Below are positions 52,202 through 62,447 of a stretch of 64,000 bases of DNA, piece by piece (the stretch's first letter is position 1; every line of letters begins with the position of its first letter). The notes below the pieces were generated by a model. It ran no database searches. It had not been told where the DNA came from and worked only from the letters and a program-made list of their open reading frames with translations. The stretch spans positions 1,691,501 to 1,755,500 of the forward strand of contig NZ_AP018795.1 of assembly GCF_003966655.1 (NCBI RefSeq), written 5' to 3'. Source of the stretch: Acidithiobacillus ferridurans. Its GTDB lineage: Bacteria > Pseudomonadota > Gammaproteobacteria > Acidithiobacillales > Acidithiobacillaceae. A program made the position numbers and the translations under genes.

Positions 52202-53122
52202 ATGAGCCGGGAAGAATGGCTGCAATGGCGCAATCGCGGTATTGGCAGCAGTGATGCCCCGGTAGCAGTAGGAGCATCCCGTTACAAGTCGCCCCTGGAA
52301 TTGTGGCTGGAAAAAACCGGCAGAAAGGAGCCGGAAGATTTATCCAGTAAAGACGCTGTGTTCTGGGGCACGACACTGGAGCCCATTGTGGCCCAGGTCT
52401 ATGCCGAGAGAACCGGCAGCAAGGTCCGGCGGGTCAATGCAGTCCTGCAGCACCCCGAACGTCCCTACCTGCTCGCCAATCTGGATCGGATTGTGGAGGG
52501 CTGCGGAATACTGGAAATCAAAACCGCTGGGCTCCGCAGCCAAGGGCAGTGGGATGAAGGTGTACCGCTGGCCTATCAGATTCAAGTGCTGCATCAACTG
52601 GCCGTTACCGGAAAAAGCTGGGCGGATGTCGCCGTACTAATCGGCGGTCAGGAATTCCGGATCTACCGTATAGAGCGGGATGAAGCCCGTATTACGCAAT
52701 TGCTGGAACTGGAAAAAGTCTTCTGGCAGCACGTTGAAAGGCAAACACCCCCAGAGGCAGATGGTTCTGATTCCAGTCACCGTGCCTTATCTCTCCTGTA
52801 TCCCCAGAACAGCACCACGCTGGTGGATTACAGCGAAAAGCCAGAAATGAATGCCCTCTTCAAAGCACTCATGGAAGCCAGACAACGCAGCAAACTGGCA
52901 GAGCAACAGGAATCCCTGCTGGAACAGCGCGCCAAGGAAGCCATCGGTGATGCCGAAGGTGCCCTCTTCAGCATGGGCAAAGCCCTCTGGAAATGCAGTA
53001 AACCCAGCCGAACTCTGGACACCAAAAAACTGGCCCAGGAACAGGCTGATCTCATTGCGCCCTACTGGACCGAAAAACCCGGCACACGGCGCTTCACCGT
53101 ACAATCAGGAGAACCAACATGA
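52202..53122 (+). CDS. YqaJ-family viral recombinase/exonuclease
   Basis: A 306-residue phage-type nuclease (lambda-exonuclease-like, PD-(D/E)XK). The N-terminal MSREEWLQWRNRGIGSSDAP with SRYKSPLELWLEKTG is the YqaJ signature. The catalytic residues lie in LLANLDRIVEGCGILEIKTA (D...ExK) with YQIQVLHQLAVTG after it. Members recess DNA ends for recombination with an annealing partner. The four-base ATGA overlap with the next gene shows coupling. ATG 52202 lacks a good SD; TTG 52181 is the only in-frame alternative. Confidence 0.85.
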   Translation: MSREEWLQWRNRGIGSSDAPVAVGASRYKSPLELWLEKTGRKEPEDLSSKDAVFWGTTLEPIVAQVYAERTGSKVRRVNAVLQHPERPYLLANLDRIVEGCGILEIKTAGLRSQGQWDEGVPLAYQIQVLHQLAVTGKSWADVAVLIGGQEFRIYRIERDEARITQLLELEKVFWQHVERQTPPEADGSDSSHRALSLLYPQNSTTLVDYSEKPEMNALFKALMEARQRSKLAEQQESLLEQRAKEAIGDAEGALFSMGKALWKCSKPSRTLDTKKLAQEQADLIAPYWTEKPGTRRFTVQSGEPT

Positions 53123-53982
53123 TTAAAGGATTAGCCATCACCCCTCCGGTCATTGGCCGGATCGCCATTGGCAAAGTCGTTGAGAAAAACGGCAAGCGTC
53201 TCCCTGAAAAGGATGATGCTTTTACCATCACCACGCAGGTGCAGCAGAAGGGCGAGTGGATACTCCACCCGCTCCACAACACGCTGCTGGCACAGCAGGA
53301 AGGTGGAAAGCTGCGCAGTATTCCGGTCAATCTGCTCTTCAATGACCCAGACCTGAATCTCAGGGCAGAGTACAGCTTGTTTGACCGCAAAACCGGACGG
53401 CCTCTCTGTGTGGGCAATGGTGAAGTCGCCCGCAGGAGTACACAAGACGGATTTAAAAGCATCGGCTGTCCCGGCCCCCAGAATTGTGTGCTGGGCGCGG
53501 AATTGGGCTGCAAACCTTATGGGCGATTGAATGTGCAGATTGAGGGGCAAGAAGATGATCTCGGCAGCTTTATGTTCCGGACCACGGGATACAATTCCAT
53601 CCGGACACTGGCGGCACGGTTGCAGTATCTCAACGCCATCAGTGGCGGCAGAGCACGGTATTTGCCACTCTCTCTCAAACTCCGTGCAAAAAGCACCACC
53701 CAATCCCATCGAGCCCCTGTTTACTACGTGGACATCGTTATCCGGGATGGCATAGACTCACAGCAGGTACTGATACAAGCCAAGGAACGAGCGGATCAGT
53801 CCATGGAAGCCATGGATGCTCTGGAAGCTGCGGCCAAACAGGGGTTCAGTAATGGGGCCTTTGAAGAAACAGAAGATGAAGGCATTGAGGTAGTGGAAGA
53901 ATTCTTTCCGATGCAACAGGAAGATCAGCAGGTGGAAGATTTGCCTGCAATGACAGCAATGGAGACGCGGCGCGTAGGTTGA
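53119..53982 (+). CDS. Gp3/recombination-directionality-factor-like protein
   Basis: A 287-residue protein with the cysteine-rich core GCPGPQNCVLGAELGCKPYG followed by RLNVQIEG and GSFMFRTTGYNSIRTLAARL, then GGRARYLPLSLKL. This resembles the Gp3/RDF-like family found with YqaJ nucleases in integrative elements, which may bind metal or DNA; function here is unproven. The last 50 residues are acidic and low-complexity. Its ATG overlaps the YqaJ gene stop (ATGA). Confidence 0.6.
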   Translation: MIKGLAITPPVIGRIAIGKVVEKNGKRLPEKDDAFTITTQVQQKGEWILHPLHNTLLAQQEGGKLRSIPVNLLFNDPDLNLRAEYSLFDRKTGRPLCVGNGEVARRSTQDGFKSIGCPGPQNCVLGAELGCKPYGRLNVQIEGQEDDLGSFMFRTTGYNSIRTLAARLQYLNAISGGRARYLPLSLKLRAKSTTQSHRAPVYYVDIVIRDGIDSQQVLIQAKERADQSMEAMDALEAAAKQGFSNGAFEETEDEGIEVVEEFFPMQQEDQQVEDLPAMTAMETRRVG

Positions 53983-54149
53983 CTGTATCCCTGGGCTACA
54001 TGCTCAGGGGTATTTTTTGCTGATTGCAGATTTTAAATGGCATAACGTGTTTAACGGGGAAAGGATTTGAGGTCAATGACTGGTAAAGATAGTTGACATA
54101 GTGGTTCTGAAAGACATAACCTCCGACAAAGCAGGGCGCGCTCAAGGAT

Positions 54150-54238
54150 GAAGTAATGGGATGAACGTCCCCTTCCCCAAGCCGCGGTCCGATGCCACGA
54201 TGGGGCCCATTGAACAAGGAGGTTCATCCCATTACTTC
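54150..54238. repeat. 17-bp perfect inverted repeat upstream of the GTPase gene
   Basis: GAAGTAATGGGATGAAC (54150-54166) and GTTCATCCCATTACTTC (54222-54238) are exact reverse complements around a 55-base loop. An AAGGAGG SD-like run sits at the loop edge, 38 bases before the GTPase ATG, too far to use. It is not a terminator, as no T run follows. It may be an element end, a recombination site or an RNA structure in the leader. The rest of the 278-bp gap shows nothing else. Confidence 0.6.
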
Positions 54239-54260
54239 GAAATTGAAGCCGCCCATTTAC

Positions 54261-54803
54261 ATGGAAGAAATTAAAATTATCATTGCCGGGCCAGTTGGTG
54301 CCGGTAAGACCACCGCAATGCGTACCGTGTTTGGGAACAATTTGCTCGCTGGCGAGGCGAAATACACGGCGGCGGAAGTCGATGATGTCAAAGGCTACAC
54401 TACCGTATCAATGGATTATGGCACACTCAATGACATGCACAGTTGTTCAGAGAGACCTGTAAAATTGCATGTTTATAGTATTCCAGGGCAAGAAAGATTC
54501 AAATTCATGTGGGAAATATTATCCAAAAATGCCCATGGCCTGATTCTCTTGGTGGCGGCTGGAGAGCGGAATATCTTCTCGGTTATAAGTAATTACCTAT
54601 CGGTTGTATGGCCCTATATGCATAATGAAAAAGCAGTGTTGGTCGCACTGAACAAAATACCTGAAAATTTCTTTGAAAATATAAATATACCTGAATACTT
54701 GTATTATAATGGTACGGCTTTACGATTTGTCAAAACCAATGTCACAGATAAAAGTGAAGTGCTCCTATTATTCCGATATATTGTAGAAATGATGGATATA
54801 TAA
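54261..54803 (+). CDS. MglA-like small GTPase
   Basis: A 180-residue Ras-like protein: P-loop IIIAGPVGAGKTTAMRTVFG, switch I region VDDVKGYTTVSMDYGT, switch II VYSIPGQERFKFMWEIL (PGQERF in place of DxxGQE), and G4-like LVALNKIPENF, with Pro where the guanine-reading Asp of NKxD is expected. It belongs to the prokaryotic MglA-like GTP-binding group linked to polarity, pili or motility. The gene is clearly AT-rich compared with the core, a sign of transfer. ATG 54261 has no strong SD. The next gene may be a partner. Confidence 0.72.
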   Translation: MEEIKIIIAGPVGAGKTTAMRTVFGNNLLAGEAKYTAAEVDDVKGYTTVSMDYGTLNDMHSCSERPVKLHVYSIPGQERFKFMWEILSKNAHGLILLVAAGERNIFSVISNYLSVVWPYMHNEKAVLVALNKIPENFFENINIPEYLYYNGTALRFVKTNVTDKSEVLLLFRYIVEMMDI

Positions 54804-54865
54804 ACCATGTTAAATGATGCTGGCAGGAATGTAAATATGAGTGTCGCGTCATATCATCGGGCGCC

Positions 54866-55378
54866 GTGGATACTTTGATGAGTGAAGAAGCGGATACCAT
54901 TTGTAGGGTGCTCGCATGGGGAGATGTTGACGTCAATGAGCTGTTAGCCGTGTGTGGGCTTATGATTCAGAACCTTTCTTTGGTCAAGTATAGTGTCGCC
55001 TTGGCGGAATTAAAAAAAATAGATAGAATTGTTTTGGATGAAAAACGGAATGTTTGGCATCTTTCGACCACGAAGGTTCAAGAAGCGATAGGGGAAGTGA
55101 TCATGACAACAAATTGGGAGAATCCAGTGAATCAAGAAGAAACGTCTTTACTTCAAATAACAGAAAGCTCTCTAAATCCCTCTAGGGAGGCAGGGAGAAA
55201 TAACATCGAGAAATTGTCTGATGTTGCTAATGGTTTGTCCTTATGGATGCATGAAGTCAAAGAATGGCATGTGCGCGGAGAGGAGCTTTTGCGGGGGATG
55301 CAGGACACCCTCAATCGCTTGCAGGAGCGCGAGAAAATTCTGCGAGAGGCTCTTCAAACTCTTAAAGATCAGGTTTAA
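54866..55378 (+). CDS. Unknown protein with C-terminal coiled coil
   Basis: About 170 residues. The N-terminal half is compact and mixed (ICRVLAWGDVDVNELLAVCG, AELKKIDRIVLDEKRNVWHL). The C-terminal third is a probable coiled coil (GEELLRGMQDTLNRLQEREK, ILREALQTLKDQ). GTG 54866 or ATG 54878 may be the start. It is AT-rich and follows the GTPase gene by about 60 bases on the same strand. It could be a GTPase effector or regulator, but this is only an inference from position. I do not recognise the family. Confidence 0.5.
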   Translation: MDTLMSEEADTICRVLAWGDVDVNELLAVCGLMIQNLSLVKYSVALAELKKIDRIVLDEKRNVWHLSTTKVQEAIGEVIMTTNWENPVNQEETSLLQITESSLNPSREAGRNNIEKLSDVANGLSLWMHEVKEWHVRGEELLRGMQDTLNRLQEREKILREALQTLKDQV

Positions 55379-55415
55379 ATTGGCAGTTTTCCGAAAAACT
55401 TCCGGTGGGCATTTA

Positions 55416-55943
55416 GGCTCTTCGTCAGATCGGGTGGGAAGGGCGTATAATGCTGTGGAGCAGTTGAGTCCCGAATAGAAGTTAGCTGATGGTCTCGAAC
55501 GAGTTGTTTTCTCTCGCGTTAGGGTTGGTACTGCCGTGGTTGGTGGGCGATGTGACCTTCCAAGTGTTGGAGAAGCGCCTGATTCTGCACATCAACTTCC
55601 CCAAGGGCAGTCGCATTGCTTGCCCCCATCTGTGGTGGGCGCTGTGGTGGGTGTGCCACCAGGGTGCCATACTCTTAAAAGCATGGTTGGAAAACGCTAA
55701 GGCCAGCGGCCTGCCGCCTATCATCAAGGTCGCCTACACTATCATGAACCATTGGGATGATGTGCTCCGCTGGTTTGAAAGCCAGATCAATAACGGCATT
55801 CTTGAAGGCTTCAATATAGCCTCATCCAATCCGCCAAAGTGAAAGCTCGGGGGTTACCGCACGCACAAAAATTTTATCAACATGGCTTACCTCATCCTGG
55901 GTAGGCTGGATCTCGGGCTGCCCACGTAAAATGTCGAGGAACC
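55416..55943 (+). mobile_element. ISL3-family element, internally deleted
   Basis: The left end starts GGCTCTTCGTCAGATCGGGT and the right end finishes TGTCGAGGAACC, an imperfect inverted match. Only about 530 bases remain, against more than 1.2 kb for a full ISL3. No clear target duplication is visible. A second element with nearly the same left end lies 1 kb to the right. Confidence 0.7.
55489..55930 (+). pseudogene. ISL3 transposase remnant (internal deletion plus frameshift)
   Basis: It keeps the ISL3 N-terminus (LFSLALGLVLPWLVGDVTFQ, HINFPKGSRIACP). It then jumps to the C-terminal region (LLKAWLENAKASGLPPIIKV, HWDDVLRWFESQINNGILEG), so the zinc finger, HTH and most of the DDE core are gone. 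Beyond a stop, another frame continues with KNFINMAYLILGRLDLGLPT, the usual ISL3 end. It cannot encode an active transposase. Confidence 0.8.
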
Positions 55944-55952
55944 CACTCAACG

Positions 55953-56204
55953 CTACAGTCCAATCATTCGCGCCTCAACGCCAAGCCCCTTTAACTTTTC
56001 CAATATGGTATGCGAATCCATACAACTCGGATCGTATGCCACCTTGTAGTGGTGGCCATGATGCTCATGATGCTCCCCACCTTGATGTGCACTCAGCACA
56101 CATTCCATAGCCGCCAAAGTCTCCTCAATAAGAAGCAATTCATCATGTTCTAATTTGCGAGTGCTACTGAATATCATATCACTAACTTGATTGCTATTAT
56201 TCAT
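55953..56204 (-). CDS. Small His-rich, HMA-like protein
   Basis: An 83-residue protein. The C-terminal half, HYKVAYDPSCMDSHTILEKL then KGLGVEARMIGL, looks like the second half of a heavy-metal-associated ferredoxin-like fold. The middle carries a cluster GGEHHEHHGHH. The canonical CxxC metal loop is missing; a Cys (MECVL) and one later Cys remain. It may bind or buffer a metal such as copper, zinc or nickel. ATG 56204 has a GGGGG-rich upstream stretch. It lies between two insertion-sequence remnants. Confidence 0.5.
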   Translation of the reverse strand: MNNSNQVSDMIFSSTRKLEHDELLLIEETLAAMECVLSAHQGGEHHEHHGHHYKVAYDPSCMDSHTILEKLKGLGVEARMIGL

Positions 56205-56293
56205 GACGCACCCCCATCGTTAATGGCTGGAATATGCTATATCATTCACATATCCCACGCTTTCAGTATAGCCTTCCTTTTTACCATTTCAAG

Positions 56294-56420
56294 CGCCGGA
56301 AGGCTTGGCTGTTCTGCTGGACGGAACTGGGTGCCAAACAGGTCGGCATCGTGCAGAGCCTGTGACCACTTGCCGCTTCCACGACATCCATCCCTATGAC
56401 TACCTGGGGGACAAGGCATT
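56294..56420 (+). pseudogene. IS66-type transposase C-terminal remnant
   Basis: The plus strand reads RRKAWLFCWTELGAKQVGIV then QSL and a stop, and in the next frame CRFHDIHPYDYL. These match the end of a different IS66-family transposase from the intact one to the right. Only about 40 codons survive, out of frame. Confidence 0.6.
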
Positions 56421-56431
56421 GATATTTTTTC

Positions 56432-56968
56432 GGCTCTTCGCCGGATCGGGTGGGTAAGGGGTAGAGGGCCCGGGCCGAAAGACATCACCTGGTCGGCGGC
56501 GGACGCGGTTGCCAACCTCCATCAACGGGGCGGCTTCGCCTGCACCTTCCATGCGGATAGCGCAGAGAGATCAATGATGCCGCTGTACACCTCTGGCGCT
56601 GCCCGCCTGGCCCATTTGCGTGCCCGATACGCCGCCGATGCGGCCCTGCTTGTCTCCTTCGCGTCAGGGGGCTTCCGAGGTCTGCCGCCAACCCCCTTGC
56701 CTTGCTTGGTTTTCATAGCCTCGCCTTCCTGCCGCTGAAACCCATTATATGTATGACGATGACATAAACTAACCCGCCAAACTCGCCCCACGTCAACCCC
56801 GGACTCTGCCGGCTGCAAGAGGCAATGTGCGCATAGAGCAACAAGGTCGGCGGCACAGGCCTTCAGCGTCCGTCGGCGGTGGCGCAGGCACATCAACCTC
56901 ATCAACATGGCCTACCTGATCCTGGGCAAGCTGGATGTCAGGCTATCCACCTGAAATGATGAGGAACC
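56432..56968. mobile_element. Second short ISL3-ended element carrying a small ORF
   Basis: The left end GGCTCTTCGCCGGATCGGGT is almost the same as the first element. The right end finishes GATGAGGAACC after an ISL3 3' coding remnant (LINMAYLILGKLDVRLST). The interior is not transposase but holds a minus-strand ORF, so the element resembles a non-autonomous derivative mobilised by an ISL3 transposase. No target duplication is seen. Confidence 0.5.
56522..56716 (-). CDS. Small basic hypothetical protein inside ISL3-ended element
   Basis: A 64-residue Arg/Lys-rich protein starting MKTKQGKGVGGRPRKPPDAK, with GGAAGG upstream of ATG 56716. The GRPRKP stretch is AT-hook-like, suggesting DNA binding. 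It is followed by AASAAYRARKWARRAAPEVY. Family unknown. Confidence 0.4.
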   Translation of the reverse strand: MKTKQGKGVGGRPRKPPDAKETSRAASAAYRARKWARRAAPEVYSGIIDLSALSAWKVQAKPPR

Positions 56969-57175
56969 GCGTTTTAACATCATGCTCTGGTGATAGGTTG
57001 GCTGCAGCCGAGAAAAAACAGCGCCCAAGGGAGGGGTTCTCCCTCTGAATAGAAGCGCATCATAAGCCTATTACACTGGCAGAAAGTGAACCGCCCCGGG
57101 TTTCGTGGAGGCCATTTGGTTTAAGTGCAGGCCGTTAATTCGGTCTGTTCGGCGAGTTGCCGATAGTAGTTTGCC

Positions 57176-59228
<2,053 letters not shown>

Positions 59229-59277
59229 CAGAAAATAGTATCGGAACTGGGCTATTTATACAAGAAATTCCCGCTAG

Positions 59278-59625
59278 TTACAGCAGTGTTGGTGTGCATT
59301 TTTCCAGGCTCGGTAACGGCGTCCACGGGCGCCCCTCTACCAGCATCGCCCACTGCGCAGCGGAGAGTTCTATGGCACCGGCATCGGCGCGGGGCCAATG
59401 GAGTCGTCCCTGATCCAGACGGCGATACACCAGCCAGAAGCCCAGTCCATCCCACAGTAACAATTTCAGACGATCCCCTCGGCGGTTGCGAAAGACAAAA
59501 GCATGACCGCAAAAAGGATCGGCAGCCAATACCCCCTGTACCTTGGCCGCCAGGCCATCAAAGCCTAACCGCATATCTACGGGCGCTGCCGCGAGCCAGA
59601 TCCGGCTGCTCGAATTTAGCCACAT
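59278..59625 (-). CDS. tnpB: IS66 accessory protein TnpB
   Basis: A 115-residue IS66 Orf2 protein: IWLAAAPVDMRLGFDGLAAK, FVFRNRRGDRLKLLLWDGLG and LHWPRADAGAIELSAAQ are the family blocks. It is needed for IS66 transposition, though its biochemical role is unclear. Its start overlaps the tnpA end. Confidence 0.93.
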   Translation of the reverse strand: MWLNSSSRIWLAAAPVDMRLGFDGLAAKVQGVLAADPFCGHAFVFRNRRGDRLKLLLWDGLGFWLVYRRLDQGRLHWPRADAGAIELSAAQWAMLVEGRPWTPLPSLEKCTPTLL

Positions 59626-59948
59626 GGTCTTTCCAGAATCTGCACCAAGGTCTGGAGCCAGCTGGTATCTACCGGCGCCGCAAGCTTCAGGCTACGACCG
59701 GATAACAGGTGAATTTCCACCGGTGAAACAGGCGTCCTGACCGGCGCGGCCAGAGTTACCGGCAAAAACCCTTCGGGCACGGCGGACAGCAACGGCGTTT
59801 GTACAGAATCGGCAAAGCGTTTGCGCCAGTAATGCAGCGTGGCTACGGCGATCCCCGCCTGCGCACAATAATTCTTGACCGACTGTCCGCTCGCCTGAAA
59901 TCCCTCTACCTGCTGCCGCCAATAAGCGACTTTCTCTTCTTTCTTCAT
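59616..59948 (-). CDS. tnpA: IS66 accessory protein TnpA
   Basis: A 110-residue protein with an N-terminal helix-turn-helix (WRQQVEGFQASGQSVKNYCA, ATLHYWRKRF) typical of IS66 Orf1. ATG 59948 has GGAGG seven bases upstream. First gene of the tnpA-tnpB-tnpC run. Confidence 0.9.
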   Translation of the reverse strand: MKKEEKVAYWRQQVEGFQASGQSVKNYCAQAGIAVATLHYWRKRFADSVQTPLLSAVPEGFLPVTLAAPVRTPVSPVEIHLLSGRSLKLAAPVDTSWLQTLVQILERPCG

Positions 59949-60027
59949 CACCATCCCTCCGCGCTGAATGCAGATCAGGATCGGTCAGGTCAGGAAATTT
60001 GGGAAGGTGGGTTGCTTAGACGCTTAC

Positions 60028-60521
60028 CGCCAGCCAACGATGCGCCGGGCGAACACGTCGATCACGAAGGCCACATACAGCCAGCCCTGCCAGGTCGAAA
60101 CATAGGTGAAATCCGAAACCCAGAGCTGGTTCGGCCGATCCGCCTTGAACTGGCGGTTCACCCGATCCAGCGGGCACGGTTGTTTGGAGTCGGGTACCGT
60201 CGTGCGCACGCTTTTACCCCGCACCGCGCCGCGCAATCCCAGGCGGTTCATCAGGCGCTCGACGGTGCAGCGCGCGACCTCGGTGCCTTCGCGCTTCATC
60301 TGCCGCCAGACCTTGTCCGCGCCGTAGACCTGAAGATTGGCCTGCCAGACGCGTTCGATCTTGGGTATCAATACATCGTCGCGTTGCGCACGCGCACAAC
60401 GCAGCGCGGGATTGCGCTGGCGTGTGGCATGAAGCCGGTAGCCCGACGGGGCGATCTGCAAGACACGGCAGATCGGCTCGACCCCAAAAACATCACGATG
60501 CGTATCGACAAAGGTGTTCAT
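60028..60521 (-). pseudogene. IS3 orfB transposase, N-terminal part (interrupted)
   Basis: Begins [20 protein letters not shown] with the HTH_21 block (YGADKVWRQMKREGTEVARC) and the first catalytic Asp in LWVSDFTYVSTWQGWLYVAF. It stops after FARRIVGWR where IS66 entered. Its start overlaps the orfA stop (ATGA). Confidence 0.88.
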
Positions 60522-60850
60522 GACTTCAGACGGCGGTCGAGCTCCGCCTGGGCAAAAAACGCACTTGCCAGCTTCAGGATTTCGTTGGCACGGCGCAATT
60601 CCTTGACCTCACGCTCCAGCGCCTTGATACGTTCACACTCTTCGCTGGTGACGCCGTCGCGCAATCCGGTATCGACTTCATGCCGTTTAACCCATTCATG
60701 CAAGGTATGGGGCGAACAGCCGATCTTAGGAGCAATAGACTCCACCGCCGCCCAGGGCGAAGAATACTCGCCGCGGTGTTCCTGCACCATGCGCACCGCG
60801 CGTTCGCGAACTTCAGGGGAATATTTGGGTGTTTTAGCTTTGTTCATCAT
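60518..60850 (-). CDS. IS3-family OrfA
   Basis: A 110-residue protein with an HTH ([20 protein letters not shown]) and a leucine zipper ([20 protein letters not shown]) followed by [16 protein letters not shown], the classic IS3 OrfA pattern. A TTTTTT run near the 3' end could support the -1 frameshift usual for this family. It is intact, but its orfB is broken. Confidence 0.88.
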   Translation of the reverse strand: MMNKAKTPKYSPEVRERAVRMVQEHRGEYSSPWAAVESIAPKIGCSPHTLHEWVKRHEVDTGLRDGVTSEECERIKALEREVKELRRANEILKLASAFFAQAELDRRLKS

Positions 60851-60907
60851 GGCTCCATTCTCTTGGAAAAAGGAGCCTCCTCAAAATCCGGGGCGGTTCA
60901 GTTTGAG

Positions 60908-61054
60908 ATGTTTACGATTCGCCAAATCCTGGTGCGGATGCGCCAAGGGGGTGATAGGGACAGGGAGATCGCCCGTTCCGGACTCATGGGGCGCAAGAAG
61001 TTAGGCGTCTTACGTCATCAAGCAGCACTGCACGACTGGCTGGACCGTGGCTGA
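60908..61054 (+). pseudogene. IS21-family istA fragment
   Basis: About 48 codons, starting MFTIRQILVRMRQGGDRDRE then IARSGLMGRKKLGVLR, match the extreme N-terminus of IS21 IstA. A stop follows, and the next 70 bases resemble a fragment (LPEGQVRVHLCGQP) of another transposition gene. It is a scar between the IS3 element and the integrase. Confidence 0.6.
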
Positions 61055-61128
61055 TGTTTTTGCCGGAAGGTCAGGTGCGAGTGCATCTCTGCGGCCAGCC
61101 GTTGAAAGTCTATGCCGCCATGATGTCG

Positions 61129-62208
61129 TCACCCCAGCAGCTTTGCCAAGTCTTCCGCCCGTAGATGGGTATAACGCTTCAGCATCTGCAAGGTTTTGTG
61201 CCCGGTAATGGCCGCCACCTGCATCGGATTGAGGCCCTTCTCAAAGAGGCGGCTGGTGGCCTCGTGGCGCAGGTCGTGGAAGGTCAGCCCGGTGATGCTG
61301 GCACGGCGGCAGGCTCGTACATAGGATTGATGTATCCCCTCGTAAGTAACCCCGAACACGCGCCCGTCCAGATTGCGCGGCAAGGCCTCCAGCGTCACCA
61401 CCGCGCGACTGGAGAGGGGCACCGTGCGGGCCTCACCATTCTTCGTCTTGGGCAGGTGCGCCGTGCGCTTTTTCAGATCCACGTTTGACCATTGCAGGCC
61501 CGGCGTTTTTTGGGGACGGATTCCTGTTTCCGTATCCGCCGTACCGTAACTTTCCAGAATTTCTCCCGCCCGCATGGCCGTTTCGATGGCGAAGACGACT
61601 ACGGGGCGTAGCCACGGGTTGCGGGCATCGCCGCATGCGGACAACAGCTTTTCCTCTTCGTTATCCACTAGACGGCGATCCCGCGCACCAGATTGTGCCG
61701 GCATTTTGATTTGCAGGCACGGATTTCCATGTGCGAGTGGGATTCCCCATTCTTTTATAGCATGAGTAATGACGCGGGAGAGGAGGGCAATTTCATGTCG
61801 TACCGTCTGACTGGTCAGTGTGCGGCCCGTTTTTTTGCTGACGGACTTGATCCGTCTGTCCCGATACAGCGCCAGTTTTTCCGGCGACAAGGCCGCCAAC
61901 GACAATTTACCGAGCTCGGATGCGGTCAGGATACGGATGACGGAACTTGGCCCCTGTCTGCTCTTTTTTTCAGGCAGTATCTCCCGTGCATAGCGATCCA
62001 GCAGGTCGGCGACGCTCGTGGCCTCTGCACGGCTTCGATCCCGCCAGACGCCCCTATCCATTTCCGATTCGATGGTTCGCGCCCAGGCTTCGGCATCGCG
62101 TTTTGCCCGGAAGGTCTTTGTCTGGCTGGGATACCCTTTTTTTCGAACGATGGCCTGCCAGCCAATCGTGATGCCGTCTTGGTCTTCCCGTGAATTTATG
62201 GTTGCCAT
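61129..62208 (-). CDS. int: Tyrosine-type site-specific integrase
   Basis: A 359-residue phage/island integrase. N-terminal arm-binding domain (GWQAIVRKKGYPSQTKTFRA), core-binding SAM-like region (SVADLLDRYAREILPEKKSR), and catalytic residues: Arg in ETAMRAGEIL, HxxR in LTFHDLRHEATSRL, and GHKTLQMLKRYTH with the Tyr nucleophile. ATG 62208 is chosen; a longer frame enters the att region. It lies about 110 bases from the 3' end of tRNA-Arg, the usual integrase-attachment layout. Confidence 0.93.
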   Translation of the reverse strand: MATINSREDQDGITIGWQAIVRKKGYPSQTKTFRAKRDAEAWARTIESEMDRGVWRDRSRAEATSVADLLDRYAREILPEKKSRQGPSSVIRILTASELGKLSLAALSPEKLALYRDRRIKSVSKKTGRTLTSQTVRHEIALLSRVITHAIKEWGIPLAHGNPCLQIKMPAQSGARDRRLVDNEEEKLLSACGDARNPWLRPVVVFAIETAMRAGEILESYGTADTETGIRPQKTPGLQWSNVDLKKRTAHLPKTKNGEARTVPLSSRAVVTLEALPRNLDGRVFGVTYEGIHQSYVRACRRASITGLTFHDLRHEATSRLFEKGLNPMQVAAITGHKTLQMLKRYTHLRAEDLAKLLG

Positions 62209-62318
62209 GCTGCACCCTCGCTGCAATGAATCCGAAGTCTCGGTGCAGCATATTTGCAGCGTAAATTCAATAGACCAAAGAAGGTTGCCATGCATCGCTG
62301 GCATAGTATTGATTTTAT

Positions 62319-62394
62319 TGGTGCCCCGAGCGCGAATCGAACGCGCGACCTACCGCTTAGGAGGCGGTTGCTCTATCCACTGAGCTACCGAGGC
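62319..62394 (-). tRNA. tRNA-Arg (anticodon CCT)
   Basis: On the minus strand: acceptor GCCTCGG/TCGGGGC (two G-U pairs), D arm, anticodon stem ACCGC/GCGGT with loop CTCCTAA (anticodon CCT, reads AGG), T arm with GTTCGATTC, discriminator A and encoded CCA (62319-62321 on plus as TGG). A -10-like TAGAAT lies eight bases upstream of its 5' end. Its 3' end faces the integrase and is the probable attachment site. Confidence 0.97.
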
Positions 62395-62447
62395 TGCGGC
62401 TCATTCTAGCAAAAGGCAATACCGTGCGGCGAGTACCTTTCGGGTGG

